Assembly: GCA_964526735.1 (NCBI GenBank)
Contig: CAZGLO010000003.1
Span: 13,371-77,370, forward strand
Direction of reading: 5' to 3'
DNA from: JAAUSY01 sp964526735
GTDB taxonomy: Bacteria; Chloroflexota; Chloroflexia; Chloroflexales; Chloroflexaceae
Length of the DNA stretch: 64,000 bases
This document shows, piece by piece, positions 16,858 through 27,600 of this stretch (its first letter is position 1; each line of letters opens with the position of its first letter). Below the pieces are notes generated by a model. That model worked only from the letters and a program-made list of their open reading frames with translations, was not told the origin of the DNA and did not search any database. A program made the position numbers and the translations under genes.

Positions 16858-18090
16858 CTACGATTTGACGGCTTCGATAAACCGCCGCATTCCTTCCTGG
16901 ATGGCCTCTACCCCCTGCGCATAGGACAACCGCAGATAGCCCGCCGCGCCAAATGCCTCGCCCGGCACCACGCCAATGTGCGCCTTCTCCAAGAGGTAGT
17001 TGGCAAGCTCATCGCTGCTGGTGCAGACAGTCTTATCCGGGCCAAGTGGGCGGTTGAGTAGGCCAGCGACGTTGGGGAAGACGTAAAATGCCCCTTCTGG
17101 CACCATGCAGCTGACGCCGTCAATCTTCTGCAGCTCGCCCAAAATGATGTCACGCCGTTCCTTGAACGCCTTGGCCATTTCCTTTACCTCCGCATCAAGC
17201 GTGTCGGAGGGGGTATAGGCTTTTTGGGCAGCCTGCTGTGCCATTGCGGCGGGGTGCGTGGTTGAGTGGCTCTGGATAGACTTAATCGCCTTGATGATAG
17301 GCTCTGGCCCGGCGATGTAGCCCACACGCCAGCCAGTCATCGCGTAGGTCTTTGACACACCGTTGACCACCAAGGTACGGTTGGCAAAATCAGGAGCCAC
17401 GCGCAACAACCGTGCATATTCTACATAGCAGATGTTGTCGTAGATCTCATCACTGACGATCAGCGCATTGGTGGGGCGAATAACCTCCGCCAACGCCGCC
17501 AACTCATCCGCGGTATAGACCGCACCAGTTGGGTTTGAGGGGGAGTTGAGAATGATTGCACGGGTGTGCGGCGAGATGTGCTCTTTCAGCTTCTCTGGCG
17601 TGATTTTGAAGCCGGTTGAGTCGTCCGTCTCGATAACAACTGGCGTCGCGCCGGTCAGGTTCACCTGCTCAATGTAGCTGACCCAGTAGGGGGCCGGTAT
17701 GATGACTTCATCATTGGGGTCGCAGGTGGCCTGAAATGCCAGGAACAGCGCTTCTTTCGCGCCGGTGGTGACCGTAACCTGGTTGGCCGTATACTCAATG
17801 TCGGTATCACGCTTCATCTGCTCGGCGATGGCCTTGCGAAGGACAGGCGTCCCGCCAGCAGGCGTATATCGCGTGACGTTCTTTTGGATAGCCTCGATCC
17901 CCGCCTTCTTGAGCGAGTCGGGCGTGTTGAAGTCTGGCTCGCCTTGCCCAAACGAGATGACCTCAATACCTTGGTTGCGAAGCTCTCCGATGCGGCTAAT
18001 CAGCCCGATGGTGGCTGATGGTTTCATTTTTGCCAGCCGTGCGCTCAGACGGCAGGCTTCCTCAGCGTTCTTTGTTTGCTCGTTGCTCAT
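16858..18090 (-). CDS. Pyridoxal-phosphate aminotransferase, aspartate aminotransferase type (class I/II)
   Basis: About 410 residues from the ATG at 18090 (MSNEQTKN). The signatures are fold-type I: FGQGEPDFNTP near the start, NSPSNPTGAVY, IVSDEIYDNICY, and the PLP-lysine segment VNGVSKTYAMTGWRVGYIAG, with a C-terminal GYLRLSYAQ carrying the carboxylate-binding Arg. It resembles bacterial Ib aspartate aminotransferases, which interconvert aspartate and oxaloacetate; prephenate or other amino acceptors cannot be excluded. It heads a minus-strand operon with the ProRS-like and dinG genes. AAGGAAGG-like sequence lies in its leader together with an 11-bp tandem repeat. Confidence 0.93.
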   Translation of the reverse strand: MSNEQTKNAEEACRLSARLAKMKPSATIGLISRIGELRNQGIEVISFGQGEPDFNTPDSLKKAGIEAIQKNVTRYTPAGGTPVLRKAIAEQMKRDTDIEYTANQVTVTTGAKEALFLAFQATCDPNDEVIIPAPYWVSYIEQVNLTGATPVVIETDDSTGFKITPEKLKEHISPHTRAIILNSPSNPTGAVYTADELAALAEVIRPTNALIVSDEIYDNICYVEYARLLRVAPDFANRTLVVNGVSKTYAMTGWRVGYIAGPEPIIKAIKSIQSHSTTHPAAMAQQAAQKAYTPSDTLDAEVKEMAKAFKERRDIILGELQKIDGVSCMVPEGAFYVFPNVAGLLNRPLGPDKTVCTSSDELANYLLEKAHIGVVPGEAFGAAGYLRLSYAQGVEAIQEGMRRFIEAVKS

Positions 18091-18461
18091 AAAAAACCGT
18101 GGTGCCCAGAACAATGATATCGTTGCTCGATCCTTGCTCGATCCTTGCTCTGGGATGTAATTCCTTCCTTAATCGAAACAATCTAATCGACCATCCACTA
18201 TTATGCGGATAGTTCCCTTGTTGCCGTTTTGTATGGGCACCATTGTACATGCTGAAGCAACAGAGCGCAACTGGCACGGGGCGGGGAGCACCAGGGATAT
18301 GCGCGTGGAGATCTCCATAGAGGAGCAAACTACTCAACCACTCATCTCAACCACTCATCTCAACCACACAAGGAGTGGACAGTGGATAGTAGGACGATCT
18401 ACAATGCAGAGAGGAAGAGGTACCACCTTGCTGATGATTCCGAAACCAAGAAGGAGATGTT
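18091..18461. other. Divergent intergenic region with two short tandem repeats
   Basis: 371 bases between divergently transcribed genes. It holds an 11-bp unit (TTGCTCGATCC, 18123-18150, about 2.5 copies) in the aminotransferase leader and a 13-bp unit (CTCAACCACTCAT, 18333-18367, about 2.7 copies) in the leader of the rightward membrane-protein gene. No convincing -35/-10 pair, RNA gene or small protein was seen. Confidence 0.7.
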
Positions 18462-19526
18462 ATGGCTCCGCGAAGACCTACCCAACGGCGGTATCAGGAA
18501 ACCAGGGAAGAGCAATGGAAGCGTGAAAAGCGCAAAAAGTATGAGAGCTACCAAACAGGCGAGGTTGAGGGAGTATCCTCCTATCCAGTGACACAAGTGG
18601 CGCAGAGAGAGAAAAAACCGTGGTTTGGCGAAGAACAACGCGCCCTGATTTGGAGGCATCTCCCAACCTTCATCATAAGTGGGGCGATTGGGTTGTTTTT
18701 GGGTTGGACTCTCTCTCTTGTTATCATCCGTTTCTCCGAGATGAGCACAAACTGGGCAGTAGGAACTATCATCATTTCATGCAATGTTAGTGTTGCCATA
18801 GCGATGACCATCGGCATTCTCAGCAACAAACACGTCGCCTACAGACGAACCATCGAAAATATATTGTGGACATTTTTTATGGTAGTCTTTAGTTGGCTCA
18901 TTGGGATGATGGCATTCGCAATTTTTCCCTACATCTTCTTCGTTATCACGGGCTATAATCCATGGGGTTTTCTGCCATTCGGGCTGGTCAGTGGATTTCT
19001 TGGGGCGATTGGTGTTCCAACACTGAGAGCATGGATTTTGGAGGTTCCCCCATCTCCCTCCAAAGATGACCCATACAGCAAGACGTACCGTTACTGGAGA
19101 AATGGCGGCTTTTGGATGGGGATTTTCCTTGGTTTCTTGCTCTTTGAGAGTTTTTTTGGCTGTGTTGCCGGAGCGTTCATTTTCCGTATTCTTGGTTCTG
19201 TTATAAGTTTCTTTACCCTGAAGTATAATCCACCCGATCCTCAGACTATCCCCCAAGCCGATCCTCAAGCCGATCCTCAAGCCGATCATCACGAACAGAT
19301 GGAAATACTCGAAGGGATGGTTGTATATGGGATTTTCTACGATCCTCTCATTATCTTGGGGGCGTGGTTGGGAACGTTGTTTGCATCAAGCCCACTGTTT
19401 CCAGAAAACTACATACTCCAAGAAGTTGGATTATGTATCGGTGGCGCTGTAGTAGCAGCAACCATTGGTCTTTTCGTTGCTGACTTTATCTACATCAGCA
19501 TCTATCTTTCCAATCAATCAGAATAA
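18462..19526 (+). CDS. Hypothetical multi-pass membrane protein
   Basis: 354 residues; AAGGAGATGTT immediately before the ATG supports the start. The first 60 residues are highly basic and Arg/Lys/Gln-rich (cytoplasmic). About six or seven hydrophobic segments follow, for example TFIISGAIGLFLGWTLSLVII, TFFMVVFSWLIGMMAFAIF and GGAVVAATIGLFVADFIYIS. A soluble loop near residue 265 contains the in-frame repeat QADPQADPQAD. No family recognised and no catalytic motif seen. The next gene, a 45-residue membrane peptide, begins 13 bases after its stop with its own strong ribosome-binding site, so the two are probably an operon. Confidence 0.7.
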   Translation: MAPRRPTQRRYQETREEQWKREKRKKYESYQTGEVEGVSSYPVTQVAQREKKPWFGEEQRALIWRHLPTFIISGAIGLFLGWTLSLVIIRFSEMSTNWAVGTIIISCNVSVAIAMTIGILSNKHVAYRRTIENILWTFFMVVFSWLIGMMAFAIFPYIFFVITGYNPWGFLPFGLVSGFLGAIGVPTLRAWILEVPPSPSKDDPYSKTYRYWRNGGFWMGIFLGFLLFESFFGCVAGAFIFRILGSVISFFTLKYNPPDPQTIPQADPQADPQADHHEQMEILEGMVVYGIFYDPLIILGAWLGTLFASSPLFPENYILQEVGLCIGGAVVAATIGLFVADFIYISIYLSNQSE

Positions 19527-19539
19527 AGGAGATCACCTT

Positions 19540-19677
19540 ATGTACCACCCTCACTCTCCCCCGCCGCCCGGCCACGACCCTTCCAACCGCCGTCTTTCCA
19601 AGCAGGGGGTGGTTATCATCGTCATGATTATTATCGGCTTTAGCGTTGGGTTTGTGATTGGGTTTTGGGCATATTGA
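19540..19677 (+). CDS. Small single-pass membrane protein (45 residues)
   Basis: The ATG at 19540 is preceded by AAGGAGATCACCTT, a near-consensus ribosome-binding site, which makes this short frame credible. A His/Pro-rich N-terminus (MYHPHSPPPPGHD) is followed by one membrane helix (VVIIVMIIIGFSVGFVIGFW). It immediately follows the multi-pass membrane protein gene and converges on manA. The function is unknown; a small regulatory or accessory membrane peptide is possible. Confidence 0.65.
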   Translation: MYHPHSPPPPGHDPSNRRLSKQGVVIIVMIIIGFSVGFVIGFWAY

Positions 19678-19739
19678 AGGTGAAGAGGGAGAGCGCGGCC
19701 CTCCGTTGGACACCCCCTCCTCTCCCTCTCGCTTTTCTT

Positions 19740-20828
19740 CTACACCTCAAAAAGGACACGGGCAATGCGGTCGTCGGAGAACCCCTTCGCCTTGAGCGGC
19801 GCACGGATATCGTCTTCAACATCGGGGATAAAGGCCCGCAGGAGGCAGGTAGATGGCTGTGGGATGAGGGTATGCGCACCAAGAGCCGCAGGCACAATCA
19901 CCGTATCTCCCGCCGTGAGGGGGAGGATTTCTCCGGCCCACGACAGCACGACATCGCCCTTAATGACGGTGTAAAGCTCCATGGTCTCCGGTCTTGTTGA
20001 GCATGGCTTCGGCTGCACAAAATGCCACCGTTCGAGGGTGAAGTGGCGGCAGGCAAAGAGCAGAACGCGGGTGTTGGCAGAAGAACAATCAGCGCTCTCG
20101 CCCTCCAATATTATCGGCTCTGTCTTGGGAGTGGGAGCGGGGGCATAATTAAGCACATCCAGCGCTTGCTCAAGGTGCAGATCGCGTTGTGTGCCCGTTG
20201 AGGGGTCGCGTCTGCCATAGTCGTAGACGCGGTAGGTAATATCCGACTTCTGCTGTATCTCAAAGAGCAGCAAGCCTTCATTGATCGCATGCAGGGTTCC
20301 CGGCGGTGTGAAGATGGCATCTCCCTGCTCCACCGAAATATGGCGGACAAGCGGCTCAAGCGAGTTTGTGCGGACGGCCTGTGCAAACGCATCGCGGCCC
20401 ATTTCCTCCCGCAGCCCATGGATGACATTGGCTCCCGGCTGCGCATCGAGAATATACCACGCTTCCGTTTTTCCATAGAACCCCGTATGTGCTTCGTGCT
20501 CGTGGGCATACACGTCATCTGGGTGTACTTGTATTGAGAGGCGGTCGTTGGCGTCGATAAACTTGACCAACAGTGGGAAATCAGGGCCATACCGCGCAAT
20601 CGCCCGTGTCCCCACCAACTCTGCCCCGCAATGATCTGCAGCTTCCGCAAGGCTCTGGCCTGCCAACCTCCCATTGCGGATGGGGTTGGTCTCATAGACT
20701 TCCCATGTCTCCCCGATTGGCGAGTCGCTTGGTGGCAGGTCGAGCCACTGCAAGATGCGTTGCCCCCCCCACATACGGTAGACATATTTTCGTTCGACAA
20801 GAAGCGGATAGCGTGCTGGACATGACAT
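19740..20828 (-). CDS. manA: Mannose-6-phosphate isomerase, type I (cupin)
   Basis: 362 residues, interconverting fructose 6-phosphate and mannose 6-phosphate, the entry to GDP-mannose for glycans. The type I signatures are present: YVYRMWGGQRI at the start, zinc-ligand segments IQVHPDD and KTEAWYILDA, PPGTLHAINEGLLLFEIQQ, and SDITYRVYDYGRRD. The C-terminal half is a second cupin-like region. AAAAGG lies about 8 bases before the ATG. It is transcribed divergently from the hybrid kinase genes, with a 207-bp gap. It may supply sugar nucleotides to the glycosyltransferase genes elsewhere in the window. Confidence 0.94.
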   Translation of the reverse strand: MSCPARYPLLVERKYVYRMWGGQRILQWLDLPPSDSPIGETWEVYETNPIRNGRLAGQSLAEAADHCGAELVGTRAIARYGPDFPLLVKFIDANDRLSIQVHPDDVYAHEHEAHTGFYGKTEAWYILDAQPGANVIHGLREEMGRDAFAQAVRTNSLEPLVRHISVEQGDAIFTPPGTLHAINEGLLLFEIQQKSDITYRVYDYGRRDPSTGTQRDLHLEQALDVLNYAPAPTPKTEPIILEGESADCSSANTRVLLFACRHFTLERWHFVQPKPCSTRPETMELYTVIKGDVVLSWAGEILPLTAGDTVIVPAALGAHTLIPQPSTCLLRAFIPDVEDDIRAPLKAKGFSDDRIARVLFEV

Positions 20829-20982
20829 GCAATATTCCTTTTAATCTATAGAGAACCACAATGGGTGTGTGTATATAGTGTGCCGTGGCCAGTGACAGGG
20901 CAGTAACAGAAGTACAGGTAATGGTATTATTCTGGGAGAATAAAAAAATCTGAGATAGGTTTTGCCTCCCATGATACATAAT

Positions 20983-20988
20983 TATAAT
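20983..20988 (+). promoter_or_regulatory. Candidate -10 box for the hybrid kinase genes
   Basis: TATAAT sits in an AT-rich patch 47 bases before the first hybrid kinase start, inside the 207-bp divergent region shared with manA. No strong -35 lies at the proper distance; TTTTGC 17 bases upstream is the best match. Confidence 0.35.
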
Positions 20989-21035
20989 ATGAAAACCATG
21001 TATCGCCTTTATTAGAGATACTTTGCCCCACGCAG

Positions 21036-24000
21036 ATGGAGTTGCTCATGGAAAGCGTATCCGAAAAATCATCAACAGTGCTCATCATTGATAGCGACCC
21101 CGCTCAAGCCGCCCACATCAAAACCCTTGTTGAGGAACACGGCTATCGTGCCGTGCTTGCGGTCGATGCCGCCACCGGGTGGTATATCGCACACACGTAC
21201 AATCCGGCTGTCATTTTGATAGATGTCGTTTTGGCAGATGGTGACGGGATAAAATGGTGCCATGCGCTGACACACAATACTCCAACACAGACAATCCCCG
21301 TGATATGTATGAGTGTCCCAGAGCCAGAACGACCGTACCGCATTCGCGCGGCGTTTGAGGCTGGCGCTGCCGATTATATCACGAAACCCCCGCATCGTGA
21401 AGAGCTTCTTGCGCGCATTGAGCATCATATTGGGCTATCTGGTATATCCTCTTCCCCCTCCCCTCAGACAATGCAATGCTACCACCACCTGATTTTTCAG
21501 GAGATCTTGGAAAACACCCCGTCGGCGATCTATGTCAAAGATACGAAGGGGCGGTTTGTTTTGGTGAATAAACGCGCCGCGGCCAATTTTCACCTGACGG
21601 TTGAGGAGATGATCGGCAAGACCGAACACGACCTCTTCCCCCCCCCGCCCGCCAATCAAGAGCAGCAAGACCAACAAACGCAGCAGTGGCAGCAGGAGCA
21701 TCGCGAGCAGCTACACAATCGCTACCTCTCGTACCAGCACGTCATTGCAACCCAAACCCCCGTCGAGTTGGAGTGGCGTATCACGCTTGATGACGGCGTG
21801 CATACCTTCCTTACCAACAAATTCCCGCTCTACCACAGTGATGGCTCGCTCTACGGCATTGGGGTGATTGCCACAGACATTACCGAGCGCAAACAGCTCT
21901 CCGAAACCCTTCGGCGCAAAGAAAACCTGCTGCGGGAAGTTAATGCGACGTTGGAGCAGCGGGTGCAAGAGAGTACCAACGCACTTCGCAAGAGCCAGTC
22001 TTTGCTCCAAGGGTTTATTTCCCACGTTCCGGCGGTTGTCTTTGCGTTAGATGCCGAAGGACGCTATGTGATTATCAACCACTACGGCGCGTCAGTCTAC
22101 CAATGTACGCCCGAAGAGCTTGAGGGACAGCATTTTTTGACGGGCGTTCCCTCTCATATCGCCGAACAGTGGCAAACCGCGACGGATGAAATATTTCGCA
22201 CCAAACAGGTACACGAAACCGAAGAAGAAGTCATGTTCCCCGATGGAGCACACACATTTTTGACGATTCGCTTCCCTTTGTTTGATGAGCATGGCGATGT
22301 CATAGCGATTGGCGGTATCGCCACCGATATCACCCATCAAAAGAGCATTGAAGAAACCTTGCGCCATTCGCGTGATGAGTTTGAATTTATCTTCAACGGT
22401 GTGGCAGATGGTATTCACGTGACCGATAGTGATGGCGTGCTCTTCTACGCCAACCAAGCCGCCGCATCGAGTGCCCACTTCGACAGCGTGCAAGAGTACA
22501 TCGAAGCACAAGACAAAATTCGGCAGTTGCTAGACGAAGAATATGAGATTTTTAACGACATGGGCACGCTCATCTCCCAAGACGACCTGCCCTACAACCG
22601 CGCCCTACGAGGAGAAGCTCCCTCGCCACTCCTGATACACTTTTCCCCCCACCACCACTCCAAGCGCGAACGGTGGTTTATTCTCAAATCGACGCCAATC
22701 TTCAGTGATGAGGGAGTAGTCAACTTTGTGGTCACGATTGTGAACGATGTGACCGAATATAAGTTTCTTGAGCGGTCGCTGCGCGAAAGCGAAGAACGCT
22801 TCCGCCGCCTCTTTGAGCTATCGCCGCTCGGCATGGTGATGGTTTCGCTTGATTACCGCTTTTTGCGGGTGAATGACGCCGCCTGTGCGATGTGGGGCTA
22901 CTCGCGGGAAGAATTGATGGGCATGAGCTTTGTCGATATCACCTACCCGGATGATGCTGATGAAGATGTGCAACTTGCACAGGATCTCTTGGCGGGTAAA
23001 CTGACCCACTACGCGATTGACAAGCGGTATGTGCGCAAAAATGGGGAGGTCTTCTGGTCGCGGTTGTCAGTTCGCATGATGCGTGATGAAACCGACACCC
23101 CTTTGCATTTTGTGGGGGTGATTGAAGATATCACCCACCGCAAGCAGGCCGAAGAACTGCTCCAACACGCCAAAGAAGCCGCCGAGACAGCCAACCAAGC
23201 CAAGACGACGTTTTTGGCCAACACCAGCCACGAGCTTCGCACCCCGCTCAATGCGATTTTAGGGTTTTCGCAGCTGCTCGAACGCGACTCTTCGCTTTCG
23301 TCCGAACACCGCGAAAATATCCGTATTATCAGCCGCAGCGGCGAACAGCTACTTACGCTCATCAACGATATACTCGAAATGTCACGGATCGAGTCGGGGC
23401 GCGTTGAATTGCATGAAGAGCCGTTTGATCTGCACCAATTTATCGCAGAACTCGTTGATGTGTTTACCTTGCGGGCGGAAAAGAAAGGGCTTTCCTTCCG
23501 CGTGAAACAAGCCAAACATTTGCCGACGTATGTCTGTGCGGATGAGGGAAAATTGCGTCAAGTTCTCAGCAATCTTATTACCAATGCGATGAAGTTTACC
23601 GAGAAAGGACATGTAACGTTTTCAGTTGACTGGATGCCTCTCTTGATGAACAACGAGGTGCCGAATATTTCCCAAGAACAGTTTATGCTAACGGTGTTCG
23701 TTCAAGATACAGGCGTTGGTATTGCAGAAGAATACCACTCCACCATCTTCAATGCCTTCTCCCAGGCCATCCCCCACCGCCGCACACACGAGGGGACAGG
23801 GCTTGGCTTGTCTATCAGCCAAAAGTTTGTCCAGATGATGGGGGGGCACATTGCGGTACAAAGCGTGGTGGGGGAAGGGTCTACTTTTTCGTTCACCATT
23901 GCCGTGAAGCTGGCCGCCGAAAAGGAATACGCTCAACGGGCTCCAGCCCTGCCGCAGGCGAAGATCGTTGCGTCGTCGAACAACCACCAACGCATTTTGG

Positions 24001-24629
24001 TCGTGGATGACCGATGGGAAAGCCGAACGTTGCTGATGAAGATCTTGCGTCCTTTGGGGTTTGAGATGAGAGAAGCCATCAATGGGCAGGAAGCGATTGA
24101 GGTGTGGCAGCAGTGGAACCCCGACCTCATCTTTATGGACATCAGGATGCCCGTGATGGGTGGCTGCGAAGCAACCCGGCACATCAAATCGACCGAGCAG
24201 GGGCGGCAACTACCCATTATTGCATTGACGGCGAGCGTCTTTGAACAAGATCGGGTGATGATGCTTGAGGTGGGATGCAATGATTTCCTGCGCAAGCCGT
24301 TTGAAGAGCAAGATCTGGTACAGATTTTGGCAACATATTTGGGGATAGAAGTTGCATATGAGGAACCAGAAGCGGTATCATTATCTCCCAACACCACCTC
24401 GCCATCAGAAGAAAGCTTACTGGAAGCGCTTCGCAGGTGTTCGCCCGATCTCATCCGACAGTTGCACCGGGCGGCCCTACTTGGCGAGGGGGAGAAAGTG
24501 GCCGATCTTGTTACCATAATGGGCGATGTGAGCCAATCGCTCTCTGAGCACTTCCTTTCTCTGGCAGAAGAATTTCGGTTTGACCAAATTGTCAATCTTA
24601 CCGAAGTGGTGCTTCAGGACGGTTCATAG
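21036..24629 (+). CDS. Hybrid sensor histidine kinase (REC-4xPAS-HisKA-HATPase-REC)
   Basis: 1197 residues, no membrane segments, so a cytoplasmic sensor. Domain order: an N-terminal receiver (about 14-135, ending DYITKPPHREELLARIEHH), four PAS modules (about 150-290, 320-440, 450-575 and 585-710, each ending in DIT-type words), a coiled linker, HisKA with the phospho-acceptor in TSHELRTPLNAILGF (His732), HATPase_c (N-box LITNAMKFTEKGHV, G-boxes DTGVGIAEE and GTGLGLSI), then a C-terminal receiver (LVVDDR, FMDIRMPVMGG with Asp1035) and a ~90-residue helical tail without a clear HPt histidine motif. It starts with MELL; an internal ATG four codons on is an alternative. It lies 33 bases before a second hybrid kinase, and no DNA-binding response regulator is nearby. 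Confidence 0.95.
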   Translation: MELLMESVSEKSSTVLIIDSDPAQAAHIKTLVEEHGYRAVLAVDAATGWYIAHTYNPAVILIDVVLADGDGIKWCHALTHNTPTQTIPVICMSVPEPERPYRIRAAFEAGAADYITKPPHREELLARIEHHIGLSGISSSPSPQTMQCYHHLIFQEILENTPSAIYVKDTKGRFVLVNKRAAANFHLTVEEMIGKTEHDLFPPPPANQEQQDQQTQQWQQEHREQLHNRYLSYQHVIATQTPVELEWRITLDDGVHTFLTNKFPLYHSDGSLYGIGVIATDITERKQLSETLRRKENLLREVNATLEQRVQESTNALRKSQSLLQGFISHVPAVVFALDAEGRYVIINHYGASVYQCTPEELEGQHFLTGVPSHIAEQWQTATDEIFRTKQVHETEEEVMFPDGAHTFLTIRFPLFDEHGDVIAIGGIATDITHQKSIEETLRHSRDEFEFIFNGVADGIHVTDSDGVLFYANQAAASSAHFDSVQEYIEAQDKIRQLLDEEYEIFNDMGTLISQDDLPYNRALRGEAPSPLLIHFSPHHHSKRERWFILKSTPIFSDEGVVNFVVTIVNDVTEYKFLERSLRESEERFRRLFELSPLGMVMVSLDYRFLRVNDAACAMWGYSREELMGMSFVDITYPDDADEDVQLAQDLLAGKLTHYAIDKRYVRKNGEVFWSRLSVRMMRDETDTPLHFVGVIEDITHRKQAEELLQHAKEAAETANQAKTTFLANTSHELRTPLNAILGFSQLLERDSSLSSEHRENIRIISRSGEQLLTLINDILEMSRIESGRVELHEEPFDLHQFIAELVDVFTLRAEKKGLSFRVKQAKHLPTYVCADEGKLRQVLSNLITNAMKFTEKGHVTFSVDWMPLLMNNEVPNISQEQFMLTVFVQDTGVGIAEEYHSTIFNAFSQAIPHRRTHEGTGLGLSISQKFVQMMGGHIAVQSVVGEGSTFSFTIAVKLAAEKEYAQRAPALPQAKIVASSNNHQRILVVDDRWESRTLLMKILRPLGFEMREAINGQEAIEVWQQWNPDLIFMDIRMPVMGGCEATRHIKSTEQGRQLPIIALTASVFEQDRVMMLEVGCNDFLRKPFEEQDLVQILATYLGIEVAYEEPEAVSLSPNTTSPSEESLLEALRRCSPDLIRQLHRAALLGEGEKVADLVTIMGDVSQSLSEHFLSLAEEFRFDQIVNLTEVVLQDGS

Positions 24630-24662
24630 AACCTTCAACCCTATTAAGTCACCCTTGACTTC

Positions 24663-27600
24663 ATGCCCGTCGGGGAAGAACGGAATTTGTTTATGACAGA
24701 GAAACGAAAAACAACAAATCAACCAACGAAGGGCAATATCCTCATCGTTGATGATGCTCTTGCCAACCTACGCCTCCTCTCGCGGCTGTTGAGCGAACAC
24801 GGGTTTCATCCCCGCACTGTGACGAGTGGCAAGGCGGCCCTCGAGTCTATTGGGGTAGAGATGCCGGATCTTATCCTCCTTGACATCAATATGCCAGAGA
24901 TGAATGGCTACGAGCTGTGCGAGCAACTGAAAGCGAACGAACGCTACGCAGAGATCCCTATTATCTTTGTCAGTGCGATGAATGACGTGATAGACAAGGT
25001 CAAGGCATTCTCATCCGGGGGCAATGACTATGTGAGCAAGCCGTTTCAGGTGCAAGAGCTGCTCGTGCGCATCGAAAACCAGCTCGTCATCCACCAAACC
25101 AAAAACGCCCTGCGCCGCAATGAAATCGCCCTGCAGCAGGCCAACTCGACATTGGAGCAGCGGGTGCAAGCGCGCACGATGGAGCTGCTCAAGGCCAACC
25201 GCGCCTACCGAACGCTCAGCGACTGCAATCAAGCCGTCGCCCGCGCCACCGACGAAGCCCAGCTTTTAGCAGATATCTGCCGCATCATCGTCGATACTGG
25301 CGGCTATCGGTTGGCGTGGATCGGGATGGCGATGGACGATGAAGAAAAGACGGTGTGTCCCGTCGCCAAGGATGGCTACGACCACGACTACCTTGATACC
25401 GTACGTATCTCGTGGGAGGACAACCCGCGCGGCCGCGGCCCAACGGGGCAATCTATCCGCACGGCGGTTCCACACGTCATCCGCTCTGTTGATACCGACC
25501 CCAACTTCAGCCCGTGGCGGGAAGAAGCCCGTAAACGCGGCTATGCATCGTGTGTTGGTCTCCCGCTGCGCGACTCTGATAATTGCGCATTTGCCGCACT
25601 GACGATCTATTCGCTTGAACCCGATGCCTTTGACGAAGCAGAAATCGACCTACTGGTCAGCCTTGCCGACAACGTTGCCTATGGCATCATCGCCCTGCGC
25701 ACCGAAGCAGAACGCAAACGCACCGAACACGCGTTGCGGGAGAGCGAGGCCGAGCTGCAAAAAATGAATGAGCAGCTTGAGCAGCGGGTACACGAGCGAA
25801 CGCAGGAGTTGCGCGAAAGCCAAGCCCTTTTAGAAGGGATCCTCAGCAATATTCCGGCGGTGGTGTATGTCAAGGATATTGAAGGATGCTTCCTGATGGT
25901 CAATACCTATGGGGCCAATCAGCAACACCGCACGCGGGAGGAGTTTGTGGGCAAACAGTCAAGCGATTTTTTCCCGCCGCACCTCGCCGAAATCCACCGC
26001 GAGGATGAGCGAAAAGTGATTGAGACGAGACAGCCGGTCGAGCGCGAGTCTTTCCTTGAGATTGACGGTGCCATACACACCTTCTATGCCATCCGCTTCC
26101 CCATTTTTGATGATACCGGACACCTCTACGCTATCGGGAATGTCTCAACCGATATCACCGAGCGCAAGCAGATGGAAGAAGCCTTTGCGCAGGCCCGCGA
26201 CGCCGCCGAAGCCGCCACTCGTGCCAAGTCAGAGTTCTTGGCCAACATGAGCCACGAAATCCGTACCCCCATGAATGCCGTGATTGGGATGACCAACCTC
26301 CTCCTTGATACCGACCTCTCCACTGAGCAGCAAGACTATGTGCAGACGATCCGCACCAGCGGAAATGCGCTCCTGACCATCATCAACGATATCTTAGACT
26401 TCTCCAAGATTGAGGCGGGTCGCTTGGAGATTGAGTGCTACCCCTTCAACCTGCGCAATTGTGTCGAAGACGCCATGGAATTGTTGGCTTCCAAGGCGGC
26501 TGAAAAAGGCATAGAACTCGCCTATATCTTTCAGAACAGCACGCCGGAAGATATCATCGGCGATGTGACCAGAGTACGGCAAATCATCGTCAACCTGCTG
26601 AGCAATGCGGTGAAGTTTACCGAGATGGGCGATGTGGTCTTGACGATGTGGAGCGACTGGCGCGGCGAAGCGCCCCATACCCCCGTGAAAATCTCGATGA
26701 GCGTGCGCGATACGGGGATTGGCATTGCGCCCGACCGCCTCGACCGGCTCTTCAAGTCGTTCAGCCAGGTTGATACCTCGACCACGCGGCAGTATGGGGG
26801 GACAGGCCTCGGCTTGGCGATTAGCAAGTGTTTGGCGGAGATGATGAATGGGACGATTTGGGTAGAGAGCGAGGAGGGGACAGGCTCAACGTTCTATGTT
26901 ACCTTCATGGCAGAAATCGCCCCGCAATGCGCTTATTCCTTCCGCAAGCAAAACCACCATCATCTGAAGGGCAAGCGTATCCTGATTGCAGAAGACAACA
27001 TGATCAACCGCCTTGTGCTTGAGCGCTACGTAACGCAGTGGGGAATGAAGCCACGGGTGGTAGCCACCGCCCAGGAAGCACTGGCATGGGTACGGCGGGG
27101 TGAGCCGTTCGACGTGGCGATGCTTGATATCAATCTGCCGGACATGGATGGGCTGGCGGTGGTGGAGGAGATCGTTCAATTGCGCGGGAAAGACCAGCAC
27201 TATCCTCTTTTGCTGTGGACATCGATTGCTATGCGCAGCGAAGCTGTCCGCCAGCAAAAACAACGAGCAGACCTCATTACTGCGTTTCTCATCAAGCCAA
27301 TCCGGCCGGGGGTCTTCTACGACACCTTGTCATCGCTCTTCCAGAAGCATCAGGTCAATGACGATCGAGAGATCTCTTACTTCGGGATCATGAACGAATA
27401 TCTTGCGAGAGAGCACCCTTTGCGCATCCTGCTGGTAGAGGATAATGTCGTCAACCAAAAGGTCGCATTGCGGACGTTGGAGAAGATGGGGTACCGCGCC
27501 GATGTGGCCGCCAATGGGCTTGAAGTGCTTGACATATTGCATCATCATAGCTACGACCTCATCTTAATGGACGTGCAGATGCCTATAATGGATGGTATGG

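Noticed and set aside
18123..18367. Possible CRISPR-like array
   Set aside because: The repeated units are 11-13 bp, contiguous, without spacers, and there are no cas genes in the window.
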